Assembly (NCBI GenBank): GCA_036320915.1
Contig: JAXBDG010000011.1
Span: 2,068,501-2,132,500 of the forward strand
Length of the DNA: 64,000 nucleotides
Reading direction: 5' to 3'
DNA from: Linnemannia elongata
Lineage: Eukaryota > Mortierellomycota > Mortierellomycetes > Mortierellales > Mortierellaceae
Shown here one piece after another: positions 33,345 through 45,052 of this stretch (the first letter of the stretch is position 1; the number at the start of each line of letters is the position of its first letter). Both the position numbers and the translations under genes were made by a program. The notes beneath the pieces are model-generated. The model had not been told where the DNA came from. It was given only the letters and a program-made list of their open reading frames with translations, and did no database searches.

Positions 33345-36300
33345 ATGAACAGCCCTACGCCAAGATATACCATCCTGGTCACAATTGTTGAAGGTGAGTT
33401 CTTGTAAAACCAATTCAAGAAGAAACAACACTATGCACGTCCTCCTCGGTGAAAACAAGCGTACCCGACTCTTTACCACATCCCGATTGTTTTGGTTTTA
33501 TATGTTTACTGTTTATGGTGTTTTATCTTGTTTACTCACTTCTGCGCACATCCCCCCCTGGGCGTCTGGACACTTACAAAAAAAAAAAAAAAAAAGAACA
33601 AACACACAAACCCACCAATGGACGCTAAACGCGACATCCACACAATAATTAATAACGGCTCATCCATCCCACAAGAACAGAGAAAAAGACTCCCTCTTCC
33701 CACAAACAAAATCAACCTTCTTTTTACCCTTTCCCTTCTTTTATCTTCTTCCTGGCGCTCCTTCCCCTTCATATTTTTTTTTGGGTTCTGGGTCCGTCTC
33801 CTTCTTCCTCCCTTGCCCCTCTCCCTCTTTCTCTCCTTCTCTTTCCTCTCTCTCCCTCCTCAGCCCGAGGAGGGACTTTATTTTGGTTGTTATTTTAACT
33901 CCTATCGCAATTGAAAAAAGGTGTGATACCCCTATCTAGTACAGCACCGGATTACAGATCCCAAGAATATTCAATCTCTCTCACTCTCTCTGGGTAGCTT
34001 GTGGAGACACATGAGAAGGATGGTGCAGTGCATTGCGGTGCGAAAAGGAAGGGGAAAGAAGATGGATAGGGTAGGGTTCGATTTCATCCCAGTACACGTT
34101 TCTCGCGTTGTATACCCGAGGGAAGAACATAGTCAATTGGATAAACAAAAGCCGCGGAAGAGCAGTAGGACAGTAACACCTCTTGTTCTGCGGGAAAAAG
34201 AGAAAAGCATGAGCGCACTTCCATCTTTCCACATCTCTTTGTCGCACAACACCCATTGATACAACGGGCACAAAACCATCATCGTCAGTGCACAAAAATA
34301 TCCCCACGGCACGGCGTGATGTAAAGTGAACACATACTTTTTTTGGGTTCCTGGGATTCCATTCTGTTCTATTCCCCCTTTGCTCTCTCCACATCCACCC
34401 CCTTCCAGGGTTTGTTCATTTTTGAGCAAACATGTTTGCTTCGCAACACATTCTCCCCGTCCTTCTTCACTCTATCCTAGAATATATCATTGTCCAAATA
34501 CTTCAACAAACACGTACTCTTTGTCTCTAGCTACCTTATCACTAACCAATCATCGCGTCGCCCTGAATTCTCTTTCTTTTTTGATCACTTGCGTTGCTCT
34601 GATAGGTCGCTACTTTCTCCGAGACCCCGATTGCCAGCTCCTCGTCCAGTGCCAATTCAACGACGCGCTCTTCATAGAGAACCCAGAGACTAATTCGCAC
34701 TCATACCCCGAAGTCCTCAGCACCGACCCCGTTGAGCAGACCCCTTACCCCATCTGGGACACTGAGCTCGCCTGGGACCTTGACGCGGAGGTTCTCGACA
34801 TTCTCCGCATTGAGCGTGCCTCGCTTAAACTCAACTGCTTTGCAGTCAACCAAAAGACAAACGAGGAAGAGTCCCTCGGTCACATCATCCTTGACCTCTC
34901 CTCCGCCTTCGAACCCGATTCCACAGAGGAGCGCTGGAAGCCCCTGACCGGCTCAAACACCGCCGGTTTCCGTGGACTCCAGCCCGAGCTCAAGATTGCC
35001 TTTTCCATCGACGATGGCATCTCCGAGATCACCCCCACCATCGATACCCTCCTCACCAGCATCGAGTCCTCCTCTGGATCTGAGGACCTCGACCACGCTG
35101 AACAGCACACTGCTCGCTACAGCAAGTCTAACCTTCATCCCCTTCAGGGTCTTGAGGAGGAGGACGAGGAGCAGTACGAAGACGAGGATCAGGACCGACA
35201 AGTGCCCTCCGCTGGCGACAAGTCATTTTACCACACCCGAGACGATGAAGAGGATGGCGAGCTCGATGCCCAGGTCCCCGAATTCGATGTGGATGAGGCT
35301 ATGCAGATGGACATTCCTGTAGATATTGGCGAGGCAATGATCCCTACAGAGGTGAACGACAAGGGCTTCCTCCAACTGGGACTTGGCCGAGACTTCTTTA
35401 TCTTTACCATCACCATCCAGACCACCCGCAATATTGACCGTCTTGTGGAGCGCTATGCATCAACTCAAGGCAAGAGCACAGCCTCGGTTCACCAGGGCCT
35501 CTACCTCTATTACAGCTTTTTGGGCAACGATGTCGCTACCCAGTTCTTGAGCAGCACCGCCGAGTCAGGAGCACCTATCGAGGAGATTGCGCTGAGACTG
35601 AAGTCGTCGATGGAGTCGATGTACCAACATTTTAGAGATGGCGAGCAGCTTGTGCTCCATCTCTGCCACGACCAGAACCTGATTGGTATCGCCACCATCC
35701 CTCTGGCTGTCATTCTGCTGCACGGAACCGCCAACCTGTTCCACGCCAGCCCTCAGTTCTACCCCTTCCAGCCCGCCATTGCCTCTGACGAGTCTGGATC
35801 CAAGCAGTCTCCCTCCGATGTTGCCTTTGTTCAAGTCGCCATGCATGTCACTCGTGACTTGAACACCCTCTCGGTCCCAAGCACTCCTGCTATCCGCCGC
35901 TCTTCCCAAGGTGCCGCATCCAGGAGGGCCACCCGCCCCGCTGCCATTGAGGTTGACACTTCCCGCAAGGTGAACTCATCCCACTCTTCGCGTTCCCCTC
36001 GTCGTCATGATTACAAGTTTGCGATCGAGCTGAGATCGTTCAAGTCCCTCTCGCGTCACCTGAACAACGTCTCGCTCCGCTACAACTACCGCCCCTTTGG
36101 ACCAAAGTCTACTCAGCCTCCAGTCAATGTCTCCCGCCTGGTGCCGACAGCCCTGCCCGACGCACGTCGCACCTTCCAGCTCTGCCAGACTCCCGAGGCC
36201 CTTCGCAACCAGCTGAAGACGCCCTTGGTGGTCGAGGTCTGGTGCCAACACCCTGAGACTCATCAGAATGTGTTGCACGCGTCTGGCCAGATTCACTTGA

Positions 36301-38375
36301 TCGATATTTTGGATGAGACCTCCGCCCCTACCTCTGAGGGCCGTGTTCAGCAGATCGAATCAAGCTTTGTTGTCGTGTTGGAGGATAGCAACAGCCCCGT
36401 TGGTGAGATTCAGTTCTCATGCTCCCTGGAGGACCTTGGTGAGTACTTTGACAGCCAGCAGAGCGAGATTCTGTCGACGACACCCGTCCACTCGATGGAG
36501 CTTCATAACCGCCACTCTCGCGGATTCTCAGATGACATGGCGAGCAGCGGACCCGAGCCCCAGTACGGATTCCAGCCCCGTGGTAGCAACTACGAGGTCG
36601 TCTCGTCTGAGCAGGATGATGAGCGTGCACAGCGTGCACAGCGTCAACAGCAGGAGGTGCCTTCCACCATCTCTCGCTTTGCCGAGGGTTACAGTGAGAG
36701 CGACCGTATGGAGACCCCCACCGCCACCGGAAGGACAAGCCAGCGCCCCACTTCTGTCCGTCTCTCTCAGGTGCGCCACCTCTCCCAGGCTCACCAGAAC
36801 AGCCATCCTCATCACCATCACCCCTACGGCAAGCCTGCCAGCCCCTCTGGCAAGACCGAGCCTCCTATGGATTTCCAGACTATTCTGAAGCAGCAACTGG
36901 CCAAGCAGGCTGAGCTAAACCGCCAAGTCGAGTACGATCTCCTCCGTCGGTCGCCCATCTCCAGCCTCCCCCACTCGCTCCAGCAGACCTTGCAGGCAGA
37001 AAAGTCGAACGGTCGCCCCAACACTACCTTGGATTCGATTGACAGGTCGATGATTGATGGATTGTCGGAGGACATGAGCGCACAGCAGGCCAAGCAGAAG
37101 ATGAAGGACCTCAAGGCCTTGGACTACCAGGTCCAGAAGCAGCTGATTGCTTTGGAGTTCCGTGAGCGCAAGCTGTTGAGAGCTGAGGAGGCACTCCAGC
37201 GCCAGCAGACCAACTTCCAGAAGGTCCTCGATCGCCACGGATACACCCAGGGCGCCTTCCAGCACCCCGATCAGCCCTTTGTCCTCCAGGCCCCGTCCAA
37301 CGGTGGTCCCAACAGCAGCTTCAACAATGGTTCCCGCGCCCCCATGGCCGGAAGCACGCCCAGCGCCCAGGACTTTTTCTTGTTGCAGGATCGATTCCGT
37401 GCTCTCCAGAGACAGAACCAGTTGATGGAGGCCGAGTTCAACCAGTACCGCCAGGAGCACCCTGCCCACATCAACATGACCAGCGTCAACGCGTTGCACC
37501 AGACGATTGCCGAGCTCGAGTCAAACAACAGCAAGTTGATGAACGACATTACGTTTGCCAACAACTACAAGGAGCACTACAAGGCCCTCTGGACCCATTC
37601 CCTCCAGGAGATTGCGTCGATGCGCCAGGACTTGCAGATGGGCATGGAGATCAAGATGATGCAGCAGTTTAACGAAGTCGACCAGCTCAAGCTGATGGGT
37701 ATGACCCGCGCCGAGGCCGACCATGGCCAGGACCGGATCATTCTCCGCGGCATCAAGACTGAACTTGAGATGTTGCAGCACCAGATGCAGCCTTCGTTCC
37801 CCGATGATGACATGTCGTGGGAGCAGCCCTTGCAGGAGGTCCCTGGTGTTGGATTCGGACGTCATCAGCCTGGTGACCGTGAGGACGATGAGGAGGATGC
37901 AGATGATCAGAGCCAGCGTCAGTATGGCCGTCGCGGCCCAAACCAGTACTCTGCCGGACAGCAACAGCAGCAGCAACAACAGCCACAACATCAGCATCAG
38001 TCAAGGCAACAACCTTCGCAACAGAACTACCGCTCTGCCGCCACCGCCGGATCCAGTTACGAGACGTTCCCCACCTCGACCCAGATCTTCCGTGAATCCT
38101 CCGGCGATGGTGCAGTCGTAGCATCAGCAACAAGCAAGTTTCAGATGAACAACAGCCGATCGGCTGCGAACCTGTCCTTTCCTACGGACGATGATGAGGA
38201 GCAGGAGACGACGCTGGTGGATACCAACATGTTGAAGTCCATGAGCGGCGGTCACCTTCACCACCAACAACAGCAGCTTCAGCAGTTTGGACTTCACCAG
38301 CAATTGCACCAGAAGCACAATCAACAACAGCCACAACAACAGTTACACCAGCACCAGAGCACGATTCGTTCCTAA
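33345..38375 (+). CDS. CEP120-like centriole protein (C2 domains, DUF3668, coiled coil)
   Basis: Two exons, 33345-33393 and 34606-38375, give 1,272 residues. In animals CEP120 is needed for centriole elongation and cilium assembly and binds other centriolar proteins. The match to CEP120 is in order and over long stretches. The first C2 (about 8-150) has YTILVTIVEGRYF, TDPVEQ, TELAWDLD and LKLNCFAVNQ. The second C2/DUF3668 (about 278-400) has FFIFTITIQ, LYLYYSFLGNDV and LRLKSSMES. The third C2 (about 484-600) has FAIELRSFKSLSRHL, LRYNYRPFG and PLVVEVWCQHP. A coiled coil begins near 840 (QKQLIALEFRERKLLRAEEA) and continues to about 1090. The end is a Gln/His-rich tail. Human CEP120 is 986 residues, so this one is longer, mainly through low-complexity linkers. 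The 1,212-bp intron interrupts Gly17 (EG|RYF), joining exactly where animal CEP120 reads EGRHF. ATG 33345 is in a good GAAG context after a CT-rich leader. Confidence 0.9.
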
Positions 38376-38984
38376 AGTCGTTCTTTCTTTTGCTTGTTGA
38401 AGAGAAATGAAGTGTTTCCTTTTTCTGTTTTTTGTTGTCCCTTTTTTTTTTGCTGTAAAGTTGATATTATTATTGTACCACCATTTGTTGTATACCCTCA
38501 GTTCTTTATTCCCATCCATTAGTGCTTTTTTTTTTTAGTCTTTATTCATACTTTTCATACTTCCTTTCAATAATATACAGGATGGGATATCCTTTGTTAC
38601 CACAAAAAAAAACCAATATGCCTTGTTCTGCTCAATTTTCAACTGCCTGCTGATGAGTTTTCTTTGAGCTTCTGGTCAATGAGTGCGCTTGAAGAAAGAA
38701 GAAATGAGGAAAGAGGAAAGAGGAGAGAAGGAGGGGGGGATAAAACAAAAAGAGAACATGGGAGCCTTGAAAGGCCCTTTGTCACCACTCATAAGCTTCT
38801 TCATCGCTCATTGCTTTATTTGGTCGCATTTGAATATGGGCAGCAGGACAGTGAGAACACCGTGGAGGTATCCTGGGTATGACGGGGGAAGATCGATGTT
38901 GCTTTTAGATCCTGTGGTCTCTTCGTATCATCGATTGTTAGAATTGGGTTGTTCTCTCACTAATAGAAGGAGCTAAAGATGAGG

Positions 38985-39135
38985 AAAGACAAAGCGGATA
39001 ACAAAGGCAAAGGATAGCAAAAGAGGAGGGATAGAAACGACAAGGGATAGCAAAAGTGTAAGGATAGCAAAGAGCAAAAGAGTAAGGATAGCAAAGATGA
39101 GGGATAGTAAAAGAGTAGGGGTAGTAAAAGGCAAA
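38985..39135. repeat. Degenerate minisatellite, unit about AGGATAGCAAA
   Basis: Around nine imperfect copies of a unit like (A)GGATAGCAAAAG with variable spacers (for example GGGATAGTAAAAG and AGGATAGCAAAGA). On the minus strand it would read Tyr-Pro-Tyr/Cys repeats, which I take as a by-product, not a protein. Confidence 0.7.
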
Positions 39136-39211
39136 TGGGTGGAAGTCCAATGGATGAAAATGATCAAGGGATGAGTAAAAAACAAAGGCATGAAAAAAAG
39201 ATCTATGGATG

Positions 39212-39236
39212 AAAAAAAAAAAAAAAAAAAAAAAAA
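39212..39236 (+). repeat. Adenine homopolymer (25 bases)
   Basis: A continuous A run 75 bp after the minisatellite and not next to a recognisable retroelement. Confidence 0.9.
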
Positions 39237-39452
39237 TGGATCGACAGGTGGCTGCTCTGCCACAAGCAGCACCTCCTGAAAACTTCATGCCAACTTTTTC
39301 TGTCGTACCCCTCACTTCCTTTTTTTGTGTCCTGCCCTTACTTTTGGTTGATTAGTACTGAGTATTGGTGAAGGGTTTTCTTTGCTTTCTACAAGGCTGA
39401 AGGATGTTTTAGTTCGTACCGTTTTCCCTTTACCCTGTGTCTTCATTCTCAG

Positions 39453-39462
39453 TATAAAAAGG
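39453..39462 (+). promoter_or_regulatory. TATA box-like element
   Basis: TATAAAAAGG, followed after about 30 bp by a CT-rich stretch and at 39608 by a donor-like GTAAGC. It probably serves the fragmentary secreted-type gene downstream. Confidence 0.45.
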
Positions 39463-39721
39463 ACTCCATCATCCTCTCCTTCCGATATTTCTTTCATCAT
39501 CCAGTACGCAACGCCAGTTAGATCATCTTCTATTTCATTCTACCACCACCACTCGCCTTGACTGTCTACACTTAATTATCCTTGCTGTTACCGCCGTCTA
39601 AAACATTGTAAGCTACCCAGTTCTTGTCCTCAATGCATGATTCATTTTTTTTACATTTTTTTTTTTATTTTTATCGTTTTCCTATCATTCTCACATGCAC
39701 GCGTCTCTTTCTCCAATATAA

Positions 39722-40314
39722 AATGAGGAACTGTTGCACTTGCCACGGCATTGAAGCACGGGGATGACTGCAGTACCTTCAGTGTTGAAGTCATCAGGAT
39801 TACCGCTGATGAGGTTGGTTCTGTACAGTTCACATGCAGTCCTTACAAGCTCATAACACAGGGCATAACTAAGCATCCTTACGGACCTGAAGCCTGTGCT
39901 GCTCTACTAGCAGCTCGACGTACGCCAAATAATATACGTAATGCAAAGTGCACATCCGATCTTAACTCCAAAGAAGAGCTTGATCTTGAAGCTGGGCTTG
40001 AGCCGCCGCCTCAGTACACGGATTATAAAATCCGATTCAACATCACTGTTGAATCATGTCCAACAGAGAATCCACAAATCTACGACGAGTTTTTCAACTC
40101 TGTATGCGAGGCTGATAAGAAAGTAGGGTTATCCTGAACCTCCCCTTGACCTACAAGTTGGATCCTGATACTTGATTTTCCAGCCTCAAGCAGAATAAAC
40201 GAAGGCGTGTTTTTTGAGCCGATGTTTGCAAAACTGACAAACGATGACTGCTCGGTCTCGCACGCCTTCAATGTTACAATAGGGGAACACCTTTTGACAA
40301 TTCGCAGAACCTAA
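39722..40314 (+). CDS. Candidate small secreted-type protein, 5' end unresolved
   Basis: From about 39722 the plus strand reads VALATALKHGDDC, which resembles the end of a signal peptide, then a Cys-containing chain (VGSVQFTCSPYKLITQG, GPEACAALLAARRTP, FNITVESCPTENPQIYDEFF) to 40127. A further coding-like piece in the same frame (INEGVFFEPMFAKLTNDDC, HAFNVTIGEHLLTIRRT) ends with TAA at 40312. A 66-bp intron 40128-40193 (weak donor GTTATC, acceptor GCAG) would join them in frame. The first exon is the problem: the TATA-linked leader upstream has no ATG, and an in-frame TGA closes the frame at 39724. It could be a decayed gene or one with an unusual first exon. No family was recognised. Confidence 0.4.
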
Positions 40315-40773
40315 AGAACGTTTATGAATGTGGCTGTCTGGTTCGTTCAACCTTGAAGATTTGCTATGCTGACCTAGCTGGTACCTTGGGGTCATAATAA
40401 GTCACACACCATTGTTCATAAGAACATCGTCAAAGTAAAGGATTAAAACCAAGAGGGAGGTATGCATGACTGATTGATATACGTAAGTTTGACGTGTCGA
40501 GTCTCGCTTCTTCTTTTCTTCGTGGCATTGTTCTTCCTACGTCTTCACTGCCAGCCAAGCACACTGCCATCCTTCTCCTTCAATTTACAACTGTCATCTT
40601 CTGTGTTCGCTCATTTGTCCACTAATGCTGGCTCATGCTGGCTCATTTCTTTCTTTGTGACGACCCTTTCTATGCAACGACGAAGTGGAGAACAATCTTC
40701 TACACGATAGGACCATCACTTGATGAGTGTAGCGCATTTTGTCGGCTCTTAACAGTACAGTGTGAATGCGTAG

Positions 40774-40982
40774 ATTTCTGGCTGTGGAAGAAGGGCATCA
40801 AGACTTAAAGCGCCACCAATCCCCAGATATGAGATAACAGCATCCGGCACCAATCTTGCAGGAGACGTTGTAGGCTTCATCGAATCTATGGCAACAATCT
40901 CCCGGGTCATTATTGAGCGCAATGTTGCTGATGCCATGTTTCAAAAGATCTGGAACTATTCAGTTCCTGAATCCATCCGATG
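40774..40982 (+). other. Orphan exon-like fragment
   Basis: After an acceptor-like GCGTAG the plus strand reads 69 codons (ISGCGRRASRLKAPPIPRYE, LAGDVVGFIESMATISRVII, MFQKIWNYSVPESIR) to a strong donor GTAAGT at 40983. It clearly looks coding, but no adjoining exon or start was found, and the gene around it seems lost. The family is unknown. The opposite strand has a 62-codon open frame that I treat as its shadow. Confidence 0.35.
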
Positions 40983-43900
40983 GTAAGTCAATACACTCGA
41001 GTCGACCGAAAATGGAATGCTGCTCTACGAACGATGCTCTACGAAGAACACTCTCCTCTCAACAAGCACAATTGCATTCAATAATTACCCTTTTGCCGGA
41101 CACTTTTTGTCCGCATTGCTATTGAAAATGGGCCTTTTTGAACGCGTCTCTTGTTTTGGAAAAGGGTGGAAATAGTTGGAAACTCTTTGTTACGTTTGGG
41201 ATAGATGGGAAGACGAATTGCTTCTTTGTGGTGTCTGGAGGGTAGGGATGGATTAAGTTTTCATATCCAACAACCTTGTCTACGCTAGGATGGCCCTTGC
41301 AGAAGGAGGGAGAAATAAAGCTACGACTAAGCTATTGCATCTCTCTTTCCAATCCGCATTCTGCTTTGATGGCTTAACCGCGACTTAAAAACACACACAT
41401 GTGTCAGGCGCTAAATGTATCACCCCCAGACCTATAAGTGTTCAAGAATAAAAAACGTCCAGCACCTTCTTTCGTTTCTATCTGTCTCACAACCCCTGGT
41501 TCCTGCGCATACTTTTAATTCCGTATCCCTCATAGTCACCCATGCTTATCCTTGGCGCCATGAATGAATAAAATCCCTCATGGAATGATAGGGGAGGAGT
41601 CAATTACCCAAGGGAGGTGTCAGTTTCCAGATCGATGGAGTGTTCATCAAAAAAGAGAACAATAAGAGCACCCCCATGCTTGAACGACATATTATTTTCC
41701 CTGAGCACAAGGTCCCAGGCGGTCGTGGATTCAGTTCCCTCAGGGGCAGGATAAAAGCGTCAACCAAAAAAATACAGGTCAGAACACTTTTAACGCGCTT
41801 GCGCTTTTTTCTTTGATTTCGCTGGTTAGGGGATACTCCTCTACTCCCATAGACCGAACACCTCATGAAACACATACAGGGATGAACAATGGCGGTCGGT
41901 CGGTCAGGGTCCTGCAAGAGAGACGTTAGTCTAAAGGACTTGAACAAGGAGGAGAGAATGTAGTTGTTGTTGTATAAAGGGTTGGGGCGGACGGGTTGCC
42001 GAGAATCAAAGAGGAAGAGTATGGGAGGGCATGGTAAACGCGCTTCGTTTCAAACGAGGTACTGTACCAAGTAGCGAAGCCTGAGGGATGGGGATGTATG
42101 TGTGTGGTACTTGGGAAATTAGGGGATATCGATCGTAGATGAGCGATAGAGCTAAGATTGATTGAGGGTTGCGCAAAAAAAGTACGGTCAACGGTGTACC
42201 TTTTCCCTCTTCAGGGTAATCCCGGGTGGTAGTAGAGATTAGGTGGGGCTGGGGATGAAGTTGGAGATGGGTTCGAGGGTGAAGGGTTGAGAGGGTGAGG
42301 GGTGATCATCCAAAATTGTGTGAGAGAGCGTGAGACCTCCCCTCCCCCCCCCCGATGCACACTCATTTTTTGAGAGAAGTAGCCAAGCCGGGGATTCAAA
42401 AATAAAGCAAGGTACTCTTTTTTTGAGAAGGGAGGGAGACAGAGGGAAGAGGCGCCGATAAATGGAGTTATTAGTTCGCGTTCTTTTAATGTACCTGCAG
42501 GAATAATGTCACACCAATAAACATTTCTTCTGTCCACGAACCACCAAAACAGCCCAAGACTGGACGCGCCTGAGTGAAACGTGGATATGTGTGCACTGTC
42601 GTAGTGGAGGACGAGACAAACATGAGAAATGGAATTAGAAGAATGGTGGGAAACCACGATTTTTTGTCGGTGATGGTTCCATGAAATCGAAGAAAGATGC
42701 CCTTGGTCTTAACAGCGGTTAGGACCAGGTCGTTTGTAGTCTTTTGTTCATAAAGCTGACAACGACAGCAATTGAATATCGCTCTCCTCACTCTCATTTT
42801 CTCCTCATTATTCGATGCATGGGACATTCATGGCGAGAGAAGGGATGTACCTTTGTAAATATAAGAAAGAGAGGCCGCTTGAGCCCTGTTCAATTGTCAA
42901 TTAGAGAAAGAAAAGGGGAGAGAAGGTAGGGGTAATGCGCTATTTGCGTGTGAGACTGTGTCAGTAAGAGACCTGCTCATAGAAAAATGGATGCGTCGAG
43001 ACTTGGGATTCAAGAATAGAGAGATGGATGGAGAGAGACGGAATGCTGCCATGTTGGATATACTCTTTTTAGTTTTGCTTAACAGGGGAGGTCGACCCTT
43101 GGAGAGAGAAATGCGGGTAAGGAGAGGGATGACAATGTTAGTGTTGAAGGAATGATGGGAGGTACCAGTTAGTACGCGAGCGAGAAAGGGAGAGAAGAAA
43201 TTGAATATCGGGTTACCTAGAAAGCGAAATGTATTCTTCAATGTGTTAGTGCATTTTTGCCTATTAGTTCCTTCCCTTCTCTGTCGACAAAGGTGCGATC
43301 GCTCAAGAATGCTAATTGAACGAAAATTGCTACCTCGCGCGAACGGCCAAACCGACGACTCCCTTAGAAGGAAGGAGAACCTTCTTGTGATGGCCCTGTA
43401 AGCTGTAGGCTGTGCACAGATATGTGTGAATGGTACTTGTCCGTTTTCCCGCCTGCGGACAAGATGACATGATTCCTCTCCCTCCTTCCCTCTAGGGCAG
43501 GGGCCGCAATGTTGATTTGTATTTTTTTTGTAAGCTAACGGTTAATTGACGAGAGAAGAGGAATATTGAGAAGTGTACCTCATTATGAGAGCGTTCAGGG
43601 GTAAAGTGGAAGTTATTGTTTGTGGTTGTGTGGGCGCCAGGCAGGTACTCTTTATTGTGGTAGTCGACGGCGTGTGTGAGTTTCTCCAAGGCGAACTGTG
43701 TATTTGTTTATGCGTGGTTATGTATGTGTATCTGTTTGTGTGGATATCCAGGTCATGCGAACATGTTAATCTGGATTACCAGGGAGAGAAAAAGAGGGGG
43801 AGGAGAAAAGTGAAGAAGCAACAACAAAAAGCGAGATCGAAGAGAAAATTTAATTTTGCTCTCAAAATGAAATTTTCGCTATTAGTCTTTTTCATTGCTT

Positions 43901-44844
43901 ATGGTCGAATATGTACAGTGCACACCTCTCCTACACTAAGAACTAGAAGAGTGTCAATCGCTCACAGTTCTTACATTTTCGACCAAAAATGTCTAGTAGA
44001 CAAGCAAGACAAGGATTTGAGCCCTTGATACACATTTTTGGACTGTCCCTTTCAAAAAGCATGGTGTGAGTGGGGGAGAGAAGAGTTGAGTTCAGGCAGG
44101 GTCGATTTTGTTTATTTTCTTAGTGTCAATCGAACACAAAAAAAACAAGGGTAGGTGGAGGTGGATGAGCCAGTCGAAAGCAATAGTTAAGCTTCGCTTT
44201 TTTCTGGTTGCATGATTGGCTGTCCACATAGGGCCCTAATTATTAGCATTTGGGTTTACCAGGGACTGGGCCGTTCTCTTGTTAACCTGGTCGGTCGAAC
44301 CGTTGTTTGTTTGTTGACACTTTCCTGGAAAGCAAGGAAAGGAAAAATAAAAAATAAATTCTTTATTACTCAACAGGGGGTAGAGAATGAAGTGAGTACA
44401 GTTGCAGCAATGCAATTACAAAAGCAAGGCAAGGATATGTATATCCCCGGAAATGAGTTGTTGGAGAATAAGAGATCGAACTGAGGAGAGTATTGTGAAT
44501 GGGAAATGAGTATGCATGTTTGGGCAACGACAATGCATTTAGATGGATAGAGGGATAGAGGGATGAGGAGGACAATGAATAGGGAAGACAATGAATAGAG
44601 GAAGGCCTCTTCTACCATCTTCCCTCCTTCCTCAAACTGGATATCGTATCCACCACCCCCTGTTTTACTTGAAGGTAACAACAACATTGTAAAAAAAGAA
44701 TACATCTGGACGAGAGTTCGATCTATTCCGGATGCCGTCCTGTCGCCATACCCTATTCTTTTTTGTGCTCTTGACAAACAGAGTGAGCCATTAGTTGAAC
44801 TGAGCTTATAACAAAAACTCTTTTTTTCTTTTGATGGCTTTTTG
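40983..44844. other. Intergenic, few signals
   Basis: About 3.9 kb of mixed sequence. A possible 53-residue secreted peptide is listed separately. Everything else is short frames without coding character, and no RNA gene was recognised. Confidence 0.4.
43867..44028 (+). CDS. Possible 53-residue secreted peptide
   Basis: An ATG at 43867 in a CTCAAA context opens a frame with a short hydrophobic signal-like start (MKFSLLVFFIAYG), then a basic stretch RTRR, one cysteine and an acidic/basic end. The length and the single feature make chance likely. No neighbour or family supports it. Confidence 0.2.
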   Translation: MKFSLLVFFIAYGRICTVHTSPTLRTRRVSIAHSSYIFDQKCLVDKQDKDLSP

Positions 44845-44853
44845 TATAAAAGG
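44845..44853 (+). promoter_or_regulatory. TATA box of the subtilase gene
   Basis: TATAAAAGG lies 200 bp upstream of the subtilase start and is followed at once by a CT-rich leader, typical for a strongly expressed secreted enzyme. Confidence 0.6.
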
Positions 44854-45052
44854 CAGAGATCCCCACCGGTTGTTTTTGTTTCCTCAGACTCTTCTTCGCC
44901 TCTCTCCTCCCTTACAACCCTATCAACTCCCACTTCCAGCTTTTACAGCAACTCAACCCATCGATACCTTACTCACACAGCCACAGCAACCAGTTCTTCT
45001 CCTTTGAAGCCTTACCTCCCCTCCTCACCCTTGCAACCTTAAACCAACAAAA

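Larger units (their letters stand above)
38376..39720. other. Intergenic, with minisatellite and TATA-like element
   Basis: T-rich 3' region of the CEP120-like gene, then the degenerate minisatellite and a long A run listed separately, then a short CT-rich promoter-like stretch. No gene is recognised. Confidence 0.4.

Noticed and set aside
34326..34605. In-frame extension upstream of CEP120 exon 2
   Set aside because: The acceptor at 34605 joins exactly to VTIVEG in exon 1, matching the family. The extension has no similarity and is CT-rich intron.
38938..39315. 125-codon frame rich in Tyr-Pro-Tyr repeats
   Set aside because: By-product of the minisatellite and A-run translated on the minus strand; no start or conserved feature.
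41690..41760. Sequence recalling a tRNA T-arm near GATTCAGTTCC
   Set aside because: Stem pairing fails and no acceptor or anticodon arm can be drawn.
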